This document shows, piece by piece, positions 15,752-21,932 of a stretch of 23,694 nt of DNA (the first letter of the stretch is position 1; every line of letters starts with the position of its first letter). The DNA is from CAZFZT01 sp964523675 (lineage in GTDB: Bacteria > Planctomycetota > Phycisphaerae > Phycisphaerales > SM1A02): NCBI GenBank assembly GCA_964523675.1, contig CAZFZT010000054.1, positions 1 through 23,694 of the forward strand, read 5' to 3'. The position numbers and the translations under genes were made by a program. Under the pieces are notes generated by a model. It made no database searches and was not told the origin of the DNA. It saw only the letters and a list, made by a program, of their open reading frames with translations.

Positions 15752-16608
15752 CGGTCGTGCTCTGCTTCCCTTGAAGGAAACGGTTCGGCCCGCTGGCGAT
15801 CCTTGCGCGACATTCGCCTGTTGAGGTAGCCGTGAAAGCGTTTGCGACACCATTCTCGTTGACCTGCGTTCTCGACCGCAACGGCTGCGAGAAGTGACTC
15901 AAACCACTCCTGCACCGCTGCATCGGGCACCATCGTCGCGCAATCCGCGCCGAAGCGAGCGGCTTCGAGCATCAAAATCTCCAGTGAAGGTCGCCGATGG
16001 AACAGGGCGTACTTGAAATCGATCACCGCCGGCATGGCTTGCAGGTCCGCCGGGTCGAGCATGATGTTGCCTGCGTTGAGGTCGATGTGGTTGCAGCCGC
16101 AACGAAACAGGCGTTCAAACGCGGGAAGCGTTGCGCGCAGCACGTTCGCAATGCGGTCCGGTTCGCCGTCCGCTTCGCGCAGAAGTTCGGTTACGGTGCG
16201 CATGCCTCCGAGTTCGCCGACAATCAGGACCGCGCTGCCGACCAACCCTGTTCTGGTGCGGATCGCGCCGACTGCATGGACCGGCGGCACGCGCACGCCC
16301 TGCGAAGCGGCCCAGATCAGGTTCCCCGCTTCGTCGCGTGCATACCTGCGATACTTGAGCCGCAACATCAGCGTCGCAAGGTACATGACCTTTGCGACGT
16401 GGCCGCCGTCGATGCGGAAGATCCACTTCTTGTCAGTGTGCTTGAACCAACGAAGGTCGGGCGAGGGGTTCGCACCGAGGAGAACGCGCAGCACGGTGTC
16501 GATCGCGTCTTCGATAGAGGCGTCACATGCTCGCCAGTCGCTGCCCGGTCGTCTGATCCGATGCGGGAGCGCGGTCTTTACAATCTGCGCGCGGTTGAGC
16601 GTCGTCAC
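15736..16608 (-). CDS. Divergent kinase-like protein of the LPS locus
   Basis: The GTG at 16608 overlaps the methyltransferase stop (GTGA), so the longer frame to 16773 is rejected. The 290-residue protein has kinase-fold marks: K-W-I-F-R-I-D with V-A-K-V-M-Y (61-76, Lys73 candidate), R-V-P-P-V-H-A-V-G (106-114), catalytic-type loop H-I-D-L-N-A-G-N-I-M-L (174-184) and V-I-D-F-K-Y (195-200). In place of the usual H-R-D it has H-I-D, as in many small-molecule and sugar kinases. Likely role: phosphorylation of an LPS core or cell-surface sugar. It is translationally coupled to the methyltransferase and convergent with the other kinases. It has a basic C-terminus. Activity is likely but the substrate is unknown. 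Confidence 0.75.
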   Translation of the reverse strand: MTTLNRAQIVKTALPHRIRRPGSDWRACDASIEDAIDTVLRVLLGANPSPDLRWFKHTDKKWIFRIDGGHVAKVMYLATLMLRLKYRRYARDEAGNLIWAASQGVRVPPVHAVGAIRTRTGLVGSAVLIVGELGGMRTVTELLREADGEPDRIANVLRATLPAFERLFRCGCNHIDLNAGNIMLDPADLQAMPAVIDFKYALFHRRPSLEILMLEAARFGADCATMVPDAAVQEWFESLLAAVAVENAGQREWCRKRFHGYLNRRMSRKDRQRAEPFPSREAEHDRYASV

Positions 16609-17261
16609 GACTTGGCGAATACGAGAATGGTCTGCTGTTGAACGATGCTCACGCCCGGACGCTTCTCCAGCAGTCTCAGCCCTTGCGCCTCGGCCAGGTC
16701 CGTCAGGTGCGAAAGCGAGAGGTACACGCCTCGAAACTTCTTGAACAGCAAGGCGCGGCGCCAATACTTCCACGATGCGCGGTTGTAGAAACTCAGCACA
16801 ACATGCTTCGTCGTGACGCGCGAAAGTTCAGCAAGCGCGGCGGAGCGAATCTCATCCGTGGGCAGGTGGTGAAACAGCCGCATGCAAAATGACAAATCGA
16901 CGCACTGATCGGTTAAGGGCAACTCGGTGATGTTCGCCTGCATGGCACGCGCGTTTGCGTGGCCTTCGATACGCTCCCGCGCAACGGTCAGCATCGCGTC
17001 GCTCACGTCGATCATCGTCAGTTCGGGCGCGCTCTTGAGAATGTCGAAGAACCGTCCGGTTCCGCACGGCACATCGAGCACACGCGCGCCTTCGCCATAG
17101 CGAGCGAATATGTCCTTCAACTGTGCCTTTTCCCACCGGTCGATTCGCTGCGTGCGCCGTCGTCGATTGAAGCGATGGGCCTCGTATTCGCGCGCTTCAG
17201 CCGGATCGGAAGGCGGCACAAGTTCAATGGCCCCATCCGAGTTTTTGGTGTAATAGGCCAT
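16605..17261 (-). CDS. Class I SAM-dependent methyltransferase
   Basis: This 218-residue cytoplasmic protein is a Rossmann-fold methyltransferase. Motif I reads V-L-D-V-P-C-G-T-G-R-F (62-72). An acidic motif II (M-I-D-V-S-D-A-M-L) and motif IV with L-P-L-T-D-Q-C-V-D-L-S-F follow, then F-H-H-L-P typical of UbiE/Methyltransf_11 proteins. The ATG at 17261 has a GGAG (plus-strand CTCC at 17268-17271) six bases upstream, which fixes the start. The substrate is not apparent. Its stop overlaps the start of the kinase-like gene, so it probably modifies the same surface glycan or an LPS intermediate; a small-molecule target is also possible. The tRNA-Thr gene lies 50 bases upstream on the same strand. 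Confidence 0.85.
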   Translation of the reverse strand: MAYYTKNSDGAIELVPPSDPAEAREYEAHRFNRRRRTQRIDRWEKAQLKDIFARYGEGARVLDVPCGTGRFFDILKSAPELTMIDVSDAMLTVARERIEGHANARAMQANITELPLTDQCVDLSFCMRLFHHLPTDEIRSAALAELSRVTTKHVVLSFYNRASWKYWRRALLFKKFRGVYLSLSHLTDLAEAQGLRLLEKRPGVSIVQQQTILVFAKS

Positions 17262-17311
17262 GAGTTACTCCGATCGTACGATTCTGCTTCACTGCTGTCA
17301 AAGCGGGCCAA

Positions 17312-17384
17312 AGCCACCAGCGGGACTCGAACCCGCAACCTCCAGATTACAAATCAGGCGCTCTGCCAATTGAGCTACGGTGGC
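17312..17384 (-). tRNA. tRNA-Thr (anticodon TGT)
   Basis: The minus strand folds into a 73-base cloverleaf. It has a 7-bp acceptor stem (GCCACCG with TGGTGGC, last pair G-T), a D arm GCTC...GAGC, and an anticodon loop TTTGTAA with TGT. The T arm is GCGGG-TTCGAGT-CCCGC. Anticodon UGU decodes ACA and related threonine codons. CCA is not encoded; the discriminator base is T. The anticodon stem (CCTGA with TCTGG) contains one U-U mismatch in the middle pair, which is unusual. Confidence 0.93.
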
Positions 17385-17395
17385 GAACAACAAAC

Positions 17396-17422
17396 GTCGA
17401 AACGTCGAAACGTCGAAACGTC
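17396..17422. repeat. GTCGAAAC octamer tandem array A
   Basis: Three perfect copies of GTCGAAAC (17396-17419) and a partial fourth begin 11 bases upstream of the 5' end of the tRNA-Thr gene (minus strand). Array B, in the opposite orientation, lies 110 bases further on. The two therefore form an inverted pair around a non-coding segment with no recognisable gene. Confidence 0.8.
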
Positions 17423-17527
17423 CAGAAACAGCAGGGCCGGCTGTGCGTCGGCCCGGGATGCCTATCGTAGCGTCGTGGGGACCGGGGAACCACGGTCGAT
17501 GGACACTCGCGTCGTCGCCTCAACCTT

Positions 17528-19624
17528 TCAAAGTTTCGACGTTTCGATGTTGTGACGTTTCGACGTTTGCCCACGCCGGATCGCCACGGCCACGAGCGTC
17601 AGGTCGGCTGGATTCACGCCGGGCAGCCGGCCGGCCTGGCCCATCGTCTGCGGTCGGTATTTCGCGAGAACTTCGGCTGCCTCGTTTCTCAGGCCCTGAA
17701 CCTGCCGCGGGTCAAGCCAGTCGGGGATGCGCTGGTGCTCGGCAGACTGCTGCCGCTTGATCTCGGCCGTTTGCCGAGCGATGTAGCCGTCGTACTTTGC
17801 TTCCGTGAGAATGCGATCGAGTAGCGAAACGTCGAAACGTCGAAAGGTCGAAACGTCGAAATGGAGTGAGAGATCATCGACGGTCGTCTCCGGCCGTCGG
17901 GCGAACTCGCGCAGCGTCTTGCCGTTGATGAATGTGCGATTGAAATGCTCGCGCATGGCGTTCAGGACTTCCGCGCGGTCTTCGTACACCGCCCAGCGCT
18001 CATCATCGACAAGGCCGAGCTCGCGGCCGATCGGCGTCAAGCGCTCGTCGGCGTTCTCTGCGCGAAGAAGCAAGCGGTGCTCGGCCCGGCTGGTGAACAT
18101 GCGGTAGGGCTCGCGCGGCGGCTTCGTCACCAGGTCATCCATCATCACGCCGATGTACGCTTGCTCACGGCCAAGCCGCACAAGGTCTTCATTCATTGCG
18201 AACCTCGCTGCGTTCAGCACCGCAATCACGCCTTGTGCGCCGGCCTCTTCATAAACCGTCGTGCAGTTGATCTGGCCCGCAAGGAACAGCCCCCGCACGA
18301 GCTTGGTCATGCAGGTTGAATCGATCTGGTGCGGCCAAACCATGTCGTATTCGACTGCGTAGCCCCACTTGAGGATCTCGGCACGCTCGCAGCCGGGCAT
18401 CATTCGCACGATGCGCTCCTGCACATCGATGGGCAGCGAGGTCGAGATGCCGTTGCAGTAGATTTCGTTCGTATGCAGCGATTCTGGTTCGAGGAAGACG
18501 TGATGCGAATCGCGCTGCGCGAAGCGGACGACTTTGTCTTCGATCGAAGGGCAATAGCGCGGCCCGGTCTCGGCGTCGATCTGCCCGGCATACATCGGCG
18601 CGCGGTGCAGGTTCGCGCGGATGATCTCATGAATCTGCGCGGTTGTGTGCGTGATGCGGCATTCGATCTGCGGCAGGCGCGGGAAGGCGAAGCGAGCCGA
18701 GACGTCCTCGTCACGGATGCTCTTTGCAATCTGTGCATCATCCGCCGCGGGGACGCGGCGGCTCGCTGAAGTGAGATCACTGAACGGCACCGGATGCTCG
18801 TCGCCGCGCTGGATGTCGAGCGCATCCCAATCAATGGATTTGCGATCGAGGCGTGGCGGCGTTCCGGTCTTGAGGCGCCCGAGTTCAAAGCCGAGCCGGC
18901 GCAACGTTGTCGAGATGCCCTTCGCAGCGCCTTCATTTACACGGCCGCCTTCGGTCTTTGATTCGCCGGTGTGCATGAGGCCGCGCATGAACGTGCCGGT
19001 GGTGAGGACGACGGCGTGTGCACGGAGGTACGTCGTTGAGACGCCGCGCGAAACCGCAAGCGTGTTTCCAGCCGGGCTATACACCGGCCGGGCGCATCCT
19101 TCGTTTGCATGATTCCATTCGATCGCGCGTTCGTCAGGATGAACAACGTGCGCGCCCGGTGGTACATTGACGCCGACGATGCGGCCGTCTTCGACGATGA
19201 GGTCGTCAATCGTGCCGGCAATAACATCGATGTTGCGGCGCGTGGCGATCAGTCGCTGGACCTCGGCGGCGTAGGCGTACTTGTCGGCCTGAGCGCGCGG
19301 GCCGCGCACGGCTGCGCCTTTCGAGGTGTTGAGCATCTTGAACATGATGCCGGTGGCGTCGATGGCGCGCCCCATGATGCCGCCGAGCGCGTCGATCTCG
19401 CGCACGATCTGCCCCTTGCCGAGCCCGCCGATCGCCGGGTTGCACGACATCTGGCCGATGCGCGACGGGTCCATGGTGATGAGGGCGACGGTTGGGTTTT
19501 GCGTGCCCGACGTTGACCGCCGCGAGGACTCCGCGGCTCGCTGGAGCGCGGAAGCCGCCGCCCATGCCGCTTCGGTGCCCGCGTGGCCGCCGCCGATGAT
19601 GATGACGTCGTAGAACTCGCGCAT
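17528..19624 (-). CDS. mnmG: tRNA uridine-5-carboxymethylaminomethyl(34) synthesis protein MnmG, with repeat insertions
   Basis: MnmG, with MnmE, modifies U34 of certain tRNAs using FAD. The ATG at 19624 (M-R-E-F-Y-D-V-I-I-I-G-G-G) is chosen over an upstream start. The product has 698 residues against about 630 normally. Family marks: FAD motif G-G-G-H-A-G-T-E-A-A (11-20), M-S-C-N-P-A-I-G-G-L-G-K-G (59-71), L-K-T-G-T-P-P-R (251-258), E-C-R-I-T-H-T (Cys322), and the signature G-P-R-Y-C-P-S-I-E-D-K-V-V-R-F (354-368). Extra segments lie at 27-43 and about 284-300 (hairpin repeats), 588-601 (octamer array) and 685-698 (array-encoded tail and stop), plus a longer loop at 158-200. The second signature reads A-G-Q-I-N-C-T-T-V-Y-E-E-A-G-A-Q-G-V-I-A followed by V-L-N-A: Cys454, Val458 and Val469 replace glycines that are normally invariant. 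It follows the zinc-ribbon membrane gene by 29 bases, probably in one operon. Confidence 0.93.
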   Translation of the reverse strand: MREFYDVIIIGGGHAGTEAAWAAASALQRAAESSRRSTSGTQNPTVALITMDPSRIGQMSCNPAIGGLGKGQIVREIDALGGIMGRAIDATGIMFKMLNTSKGAAVRGPRAQADKYAYAAEVQRLIATRRNIDVIAGTIDDLIVEDGRIVGVNVPPGAHVVHPDERAIEWNHANEGCARPVYSPAGNTLAVSRGVSTTYLRAHAVVLTTGTFMRGLMHTGESKTEGGRVNEGAAKGISTTLRRLGFELGRLKTGTPPRLDRKSIDWDALDIQRGDEHPVPFSDLTSASRRVPAADDAQIAKSIRDEDVSARFAFPRLPQIECRITHTTAQIHEIIRANLHRAPMYAGQIDAETGPRYCPSIEDKVVRFAQRDSHHVFLEPESLHTNEIYCNGISTSLPIDVQERIVRMMPGCERAEILKWGYAVEYDMVWPHQIDSTCMTKLVRGLFLAGQINCTTVYEEAGAQGVIAVLNAARFAMNEDLVRLGREQAYIGVMMDDLVTKPPREPYRMFTSRAEHRLLLRAENADERLTPIGRELGLVDDERWAVYEDRAEVLNAMREHFNRTFINGKTLREFARRPETTVDDLSLHFDVSTFRRFDVSLLDRILTEAKYDGYIARQTAEIKRQQSAEHQRIPDWLDPRQVQGLRNEAAEVLAKYRPQTMGQAGRLPGVNPADLTLVAVAIRRGQTSKRHNIETSKL
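17533..17568. repeat. Octamer array B, encodes the MnmG tail
   Basis: Four copies of GTTTCGAC (one degenerate) plus half a unit, in the opposite orientation to array A. Read on the minus strand it supplies the last residues of MnmG (T-S-K-R-H-N-I-E-T-S-K-L). The stop codon lies immediately beyond, at 17528-17530. Confidence 0.8.
17823..17862. repeat. Octamer array C, inside the mnmG reading frame
   Basis: Five units of GTCGAAAC type, with single-base changes, lie inside mnmG. On the minus strand they are translated as H-F-D-V-S-T-F-R-R-F-D-V-S at MnmG residues about 588-600, without breaking the frame. Confidence 0.82.
18742..18768. repeat. 27-base hairpin repeat, copy 1, inside mnmG
   Basis: This copy is identical at 24 of 27 positions to 19517-19543. 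It has a perfect 8-bp stem, CCGCCGCG / CGCGGCGG, with loop GGGA. Translated on the minus strand it gives S-A-S-R-R-V-P-A-A in MnmG. Confidence 0.7.
19517..19543. repeat. 27-base hairpin repeat, copy 2, inside mnmG
   Basis: This second copy of the element at 18742 lies within the N-terminal region of MnmG and is translated in a different frame, giving R-A-A-E-S-S-R-R. A CCGCG/CGCGG stem is retained. Confidence 0.7.
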
Positions 19625-19653
19625 CGACTGCCATTCTAGGCCGATGCTGCACT

Positions 19654-20472
19654 CTACCATCCATCAGTAATGCCGCTGCCCACCACAACGCCGTCCGCAA
19701 AGGTCACCCTCCAGACGTCAGGCAAACCAAGTCCATAAGCCCAAACATCATTGCCTTGCAAACTCCTAGAGGTTTGATGCGGCTTGCCCAGCAACCCGCG
19801 AACCTCCTTCTGCGTCATGCCCGGCGTCACCGCCTCGAAGTTCGACTGTCTCATCGGCTTGTACGGAAGCCATGTGATGAAGGCAATCACAAACGCGACG
19901 GCCGCCATTGCCCATGCCGCGCGAGATGCGCGGCGTGCATTGACCGAGCGATCGATCACCATGTGGCGAAAAGCATCCGCATCCACCCAAGCCGTTCCGC
20001 ACTCCGGACATGCAGAGCCGAACGCGTGAGCGCGCATGTCGTAGCCACATTCGCGACATTGCCGAACCGAATATCGCGAAACAATCTCCGGCAGTAGCAC
20101 CTTTGCAATGATGCACATCCCCAACAGGACGAGTGGTCCCATCGCCACGGCGTAGATGGGCGAATACACCGAGACCGCGACCACCGCAAAGCCGGTCGGG
20201 ACGTATGCGACGGGAATCACATGAGGCAGGTGCTTGTAGCGCAGGAGCGGATAGACGAACATGAAGGTGAGCATCCCCACGAATCCGCCAACGAGCGCCG
20301 CAGCGCCGGAGAGCCCCAATGTGGCGAGTGGATGGGCCAGAATAAACGGATGCATTTGCGTGAGCAGACTTGCAACGCCGCACGCCGCCCCGCCGAGGAT
20401 GCTCACCCCCATCAATCTGCCGCTCGCGGTGATGCGCAACGGTTCGGGGTATTGGATCCGCTCAGACGCCAT
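19654..20472 (-). CDS. Membrane protein with zinc ribbon and BamE/SmpA-like C-terminal domain
   Basis: The ATG at 20472 is preferred to a TTG nine codons upstream. The 272-residue protein has hydrophobic segments around 20-40, 50-75, 88-130 and 185-203. Between the third and fourth lies a cytoplasmic zinc ribbon: C-R-E-C-G-Y-D-M-R (Cys139, Cys142) and C-P-E-C-G (Cys155, Cys158). This 'C-x-x-C-G-Y-D-x-R ... C-P-E-C-G' signature is frequent in planctomycete membrane proteins. Residues 211-265 (F-E-A-V-T-P-G-M-T-Q-K-E-V-R-G-L-L-G-K-P) resemble SmpA/BamE-type small domains. Function unknown. It lies between a small membrane-protein gene and mnmG, with gaps of 48 and 29 bases, so it is likely co-transcribed with both. 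Confidence 0.75.
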   Translation of the reverse strand: MASERIQYPEPLRITASGRLMGVSILGGAACGVASLLTQMHPFILAHPLATLGLSGAAALVGGFVGMLTFMFVYPLLRYKHLPHVIPVAYVPTGFAVVAVSVYSPIYAVAMGPLVLLGMCIIAKVLLPEIVSRYSVRQCRECGYDMRAHAFGSACPECGTAWVDADAFRHMVIDRSVNARRASRAAWAMAAVAFVIAFITWLPYKPMRQSNFEAVTPGMTQKEVRGLLGKPHQTSRSLQGNDVWAYGLGLPDVWRVTFADGVVVGSGITDGW

Positions 20473-20520
20473 GGCCACACATGCTAGCGGCTTAGGCAAG
20501 GACGGTTCAAAGCGTCCTAA

Positions 20521-20994
20521 CTATGTCGCCGCCGCTTCGGGGATCTCGCCGCGAAGGCCCATGATCTTGACGAGGAAGATGATGAGCAGCACGAGCGCGG
20601 CCGGTCCTGCGATGTAGTTGACGCACGGGATGATTGAGCAGGCATAACAGATCGCAAGCCAAAGCCCGATCGTCTCGCCGCAGTCTCCCTTGCCTTGCAC
20701 TCCCTGCGCATTGAAATACGAGCAGTACGACTGCGGTATGCGTCGATAGACGAAGAAGTTCCAGACCAGGTTGAAAAGCGGGATCAGAAGCAGCCACACG
20801 GCCAGCGGGTCGATCTTGCGGTGCTCGGCTGGCACGCGCTTCTGAGCCACGTAAAGCAGCGCGCAGATCACGATATTGATCGCAAGGCCGATCAACAGCA
20901 TGATGCCGATTGCAAGAAGGACGAAGGCCAGACCGGCAACGTCCTCTGGTCTGATTTCTTGTGCCGGGGCGGTTGCGAGAATCCATGTCAACAT
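20521..20994 (-). CDS. Uncharacterised three- to four-pass membrane protein
   Basis: The ATG at 20994 has an AGGGG about seven bases upstream and lies about 80 bases after a good promoter. The open frame extends to 21225 through the octamer array, but that part is untranslated leader and upstream DNA. The 157-residue protein has hydrophobic stretches at 22-50, 64-84 and 109-145. A loop S-Y-C-S-Y-F-N-A-Q-G ... G-D-C-G (89-106) carries cysteines. I do not recognise a named family; similar short membrane proteins with 'I-P-x-F-N-x-x-W-x-F-F-V' occur in planctomycetes. It is the first gene of a probable operon with the zinc-ribbon protein and mnmG. Confidence 0.7.
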   Translation of the reverse strand: MLTWILATAPAQEIRPEDVAGLAFVLLAIGIMLLIGLAINIVICALLYVAQKRVPAEHRKIDPLAVWLLLIPLFNLVWNFFVYRRIPQSYCSYFNAQGVQGKGDCGETIGLWLAICYACSIIPCVNYIAGPAALVLLIIFLVKIMGLRGEIPEAAAT

Positions 20995-21082
20995 GTCAAA
21001 TCCCCTGAACTGCAAAGGTTGAGTTCCCGCCTCCTGTAAGTGAGGCGCACCCACGCGCACGCTGCACGTGAAGATGGCGGGC

Positions 21083-21112
21083 ACTATACAGGCACCATGG
21101 AGGATGTGCCAA
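21083..21112 (-). promoter_or_regulatory. Sigma70-type promoter of the mnmG operon
   Basis: On the minus strand, TTGGCA (plus-strand 21107-21112) and TATAGT (plus-strand 21083-21088) are 18 bases apart. Both boxes are near consensus. It would start a transcript near 21076 with about 80 bases of leader before the ATG at 20994. Confidence 0.6.
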
Positions 21113-21131
21113 CCCGCTCGATTGGTGCGAG

Positions 21132-21168
21132 GTCTCGACGTTTTGACGTTTCGACGTTTTGACGTTTC
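21132..21168. repeat. Octamer array D, upstream of upp
   Basis: About four and a half units of GTTTCGAC/GTTTTGAC lie between the promoter of the mnmG operon and the upp start, ending nine bases before the ATG at 21178. The orientation matches array B. It occupies the place where the upp ribosome binding site and promoter would be expected. Confidence 0.8.
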
Positions 21169-21177
21169 ACTGTGCCG

Positions 21178-21825
21178 ATGCCCGCTCGACACGAGGACTT
21201 TCCCAACCTGCGCATCTTTGAGCATCCGCTGATTCAGTTGAAGCTCACTCGGCTGCGCAGTGAGCAGACGCCATCGATTGAGTTTCGGCGGCTGCTCAAC
21301 GAGATAGCGGGATTGATGACCTATGAAGTCAGCAGGTCATTTCCCACGAGGGAAATTCGCGTGAAGACGCCTCTGGAGGAGACAGACGGCAGCATCCTCA
21401 CCAAGCCCGTAACGCTCGTGCCGATCCTGCGCGCAGGTATCGGCATGACGGACGGCATCCTCTCGATCATGCCCGAAGCGCGCGTCGGCCACATCGGCAT
21501 CTACCGTGATGAAGTCTCGCTCATGCCCACGCCGTACTACGCCAAGTTCCCGCCCGACATCGCAGACGGCCACGTGCTGCTCATCGACCCGATGCTTGCG
21601 ACCGGCGGCTCGGCTTCACATGCCGCGAGCGTTCTCAAGGAGCGCGGCTGTCGTGACATCAAACAAATCTGCCTCGTCTGCGCGCCCGAAGGCGTCGAGC
21701 GCATGGCAGGCGATCATCCTGATGTCACGATCTATACAGCCGCGCTCGATCGCGGCTTGAATATGCGCGGGTTCATCCTGCCGGGCCTCGGCGACGCAGG
21801 CGACCGAATCTTCGGCACGGCGTGA
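21178..21825 (+). CDS. upp: Uracil phosphoribosyltransferase
   Basis: Upp converts uracil and PRPP to UMP in pyrimidine salvage. The 215-residue length is close to the usual 208. Landmarks: H-P-L-I-Q-L-K-L-T (18-26), L-V-P-I-L-R-A-G-I-G-M (about 81-91), Y-R-D-E, the PRPP loop I-D-P-M-L-A-T-G-G-S-A (about 137-147), C-A-P-E-G-V-E-R and the C-terminal P-G-L-G-D-A-G-D-R-I-F-G-T, all typical. A GTG at 21172 two codons earlier is an alternative start. No Shine-Dalgarno or clear promoter is visible; array D lies directly upstream. It is divergent from the membrane-protein/mnmG operon. Confidence 0.96.
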   Translation: MPARHEDFPNLRIFEHPLIQLKLTRLRSEQTPSIEFRRLLNEIAGLMTYEVSRSFPTREIRVKTPLEETDGSILTKPVTLVPILRAGIGMTDGILSIMPEARVGHIGIYRDEVSLMPTPYYAKFPPDIADGHVLLIDPMLATGGSASHAASVLKERGCRDIKQICLVCAPEGVERMAGDHPDVTIYTAALDRGLNMRGFILPGLGDAGDRIFGTA

Positions 21826-21920
21826 ATGCGCCGATCACTGATCGCCTTGAAGCGCGTTCGTTACCCGCTCGCCGCTTGCGGCTTCGCGCGCTCTGTTCTG
21901 TCCGAGTGTGTCGCCGTTGC

Positions 21921-21926
21921 TAAAAT
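21921..21926 (+). promoter_or_regulatory. -10 box giving a probable leaderless transcript
   Basis: TAAAAT ends six bases before the ATG at 21933. No Shine-Dalgarno is present. Transcription would start at or next to the A of the start codon. The -35 region is weak. Confidence 0.4.
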
Positions 21927-21932
21927 GCCCGC

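Noticed and set aside
17396..17862. CRISPR-like repeats
   Set aside because: The units are 8 bases and contiguous, without spacers.
20995..21225. N-terminal extension of the small membrane protein through the octamer array
   Set aside because: The extension crosses the promoter and the array; the ATG at 20994 has a ribosome binding site and begins the membrane protein proper.
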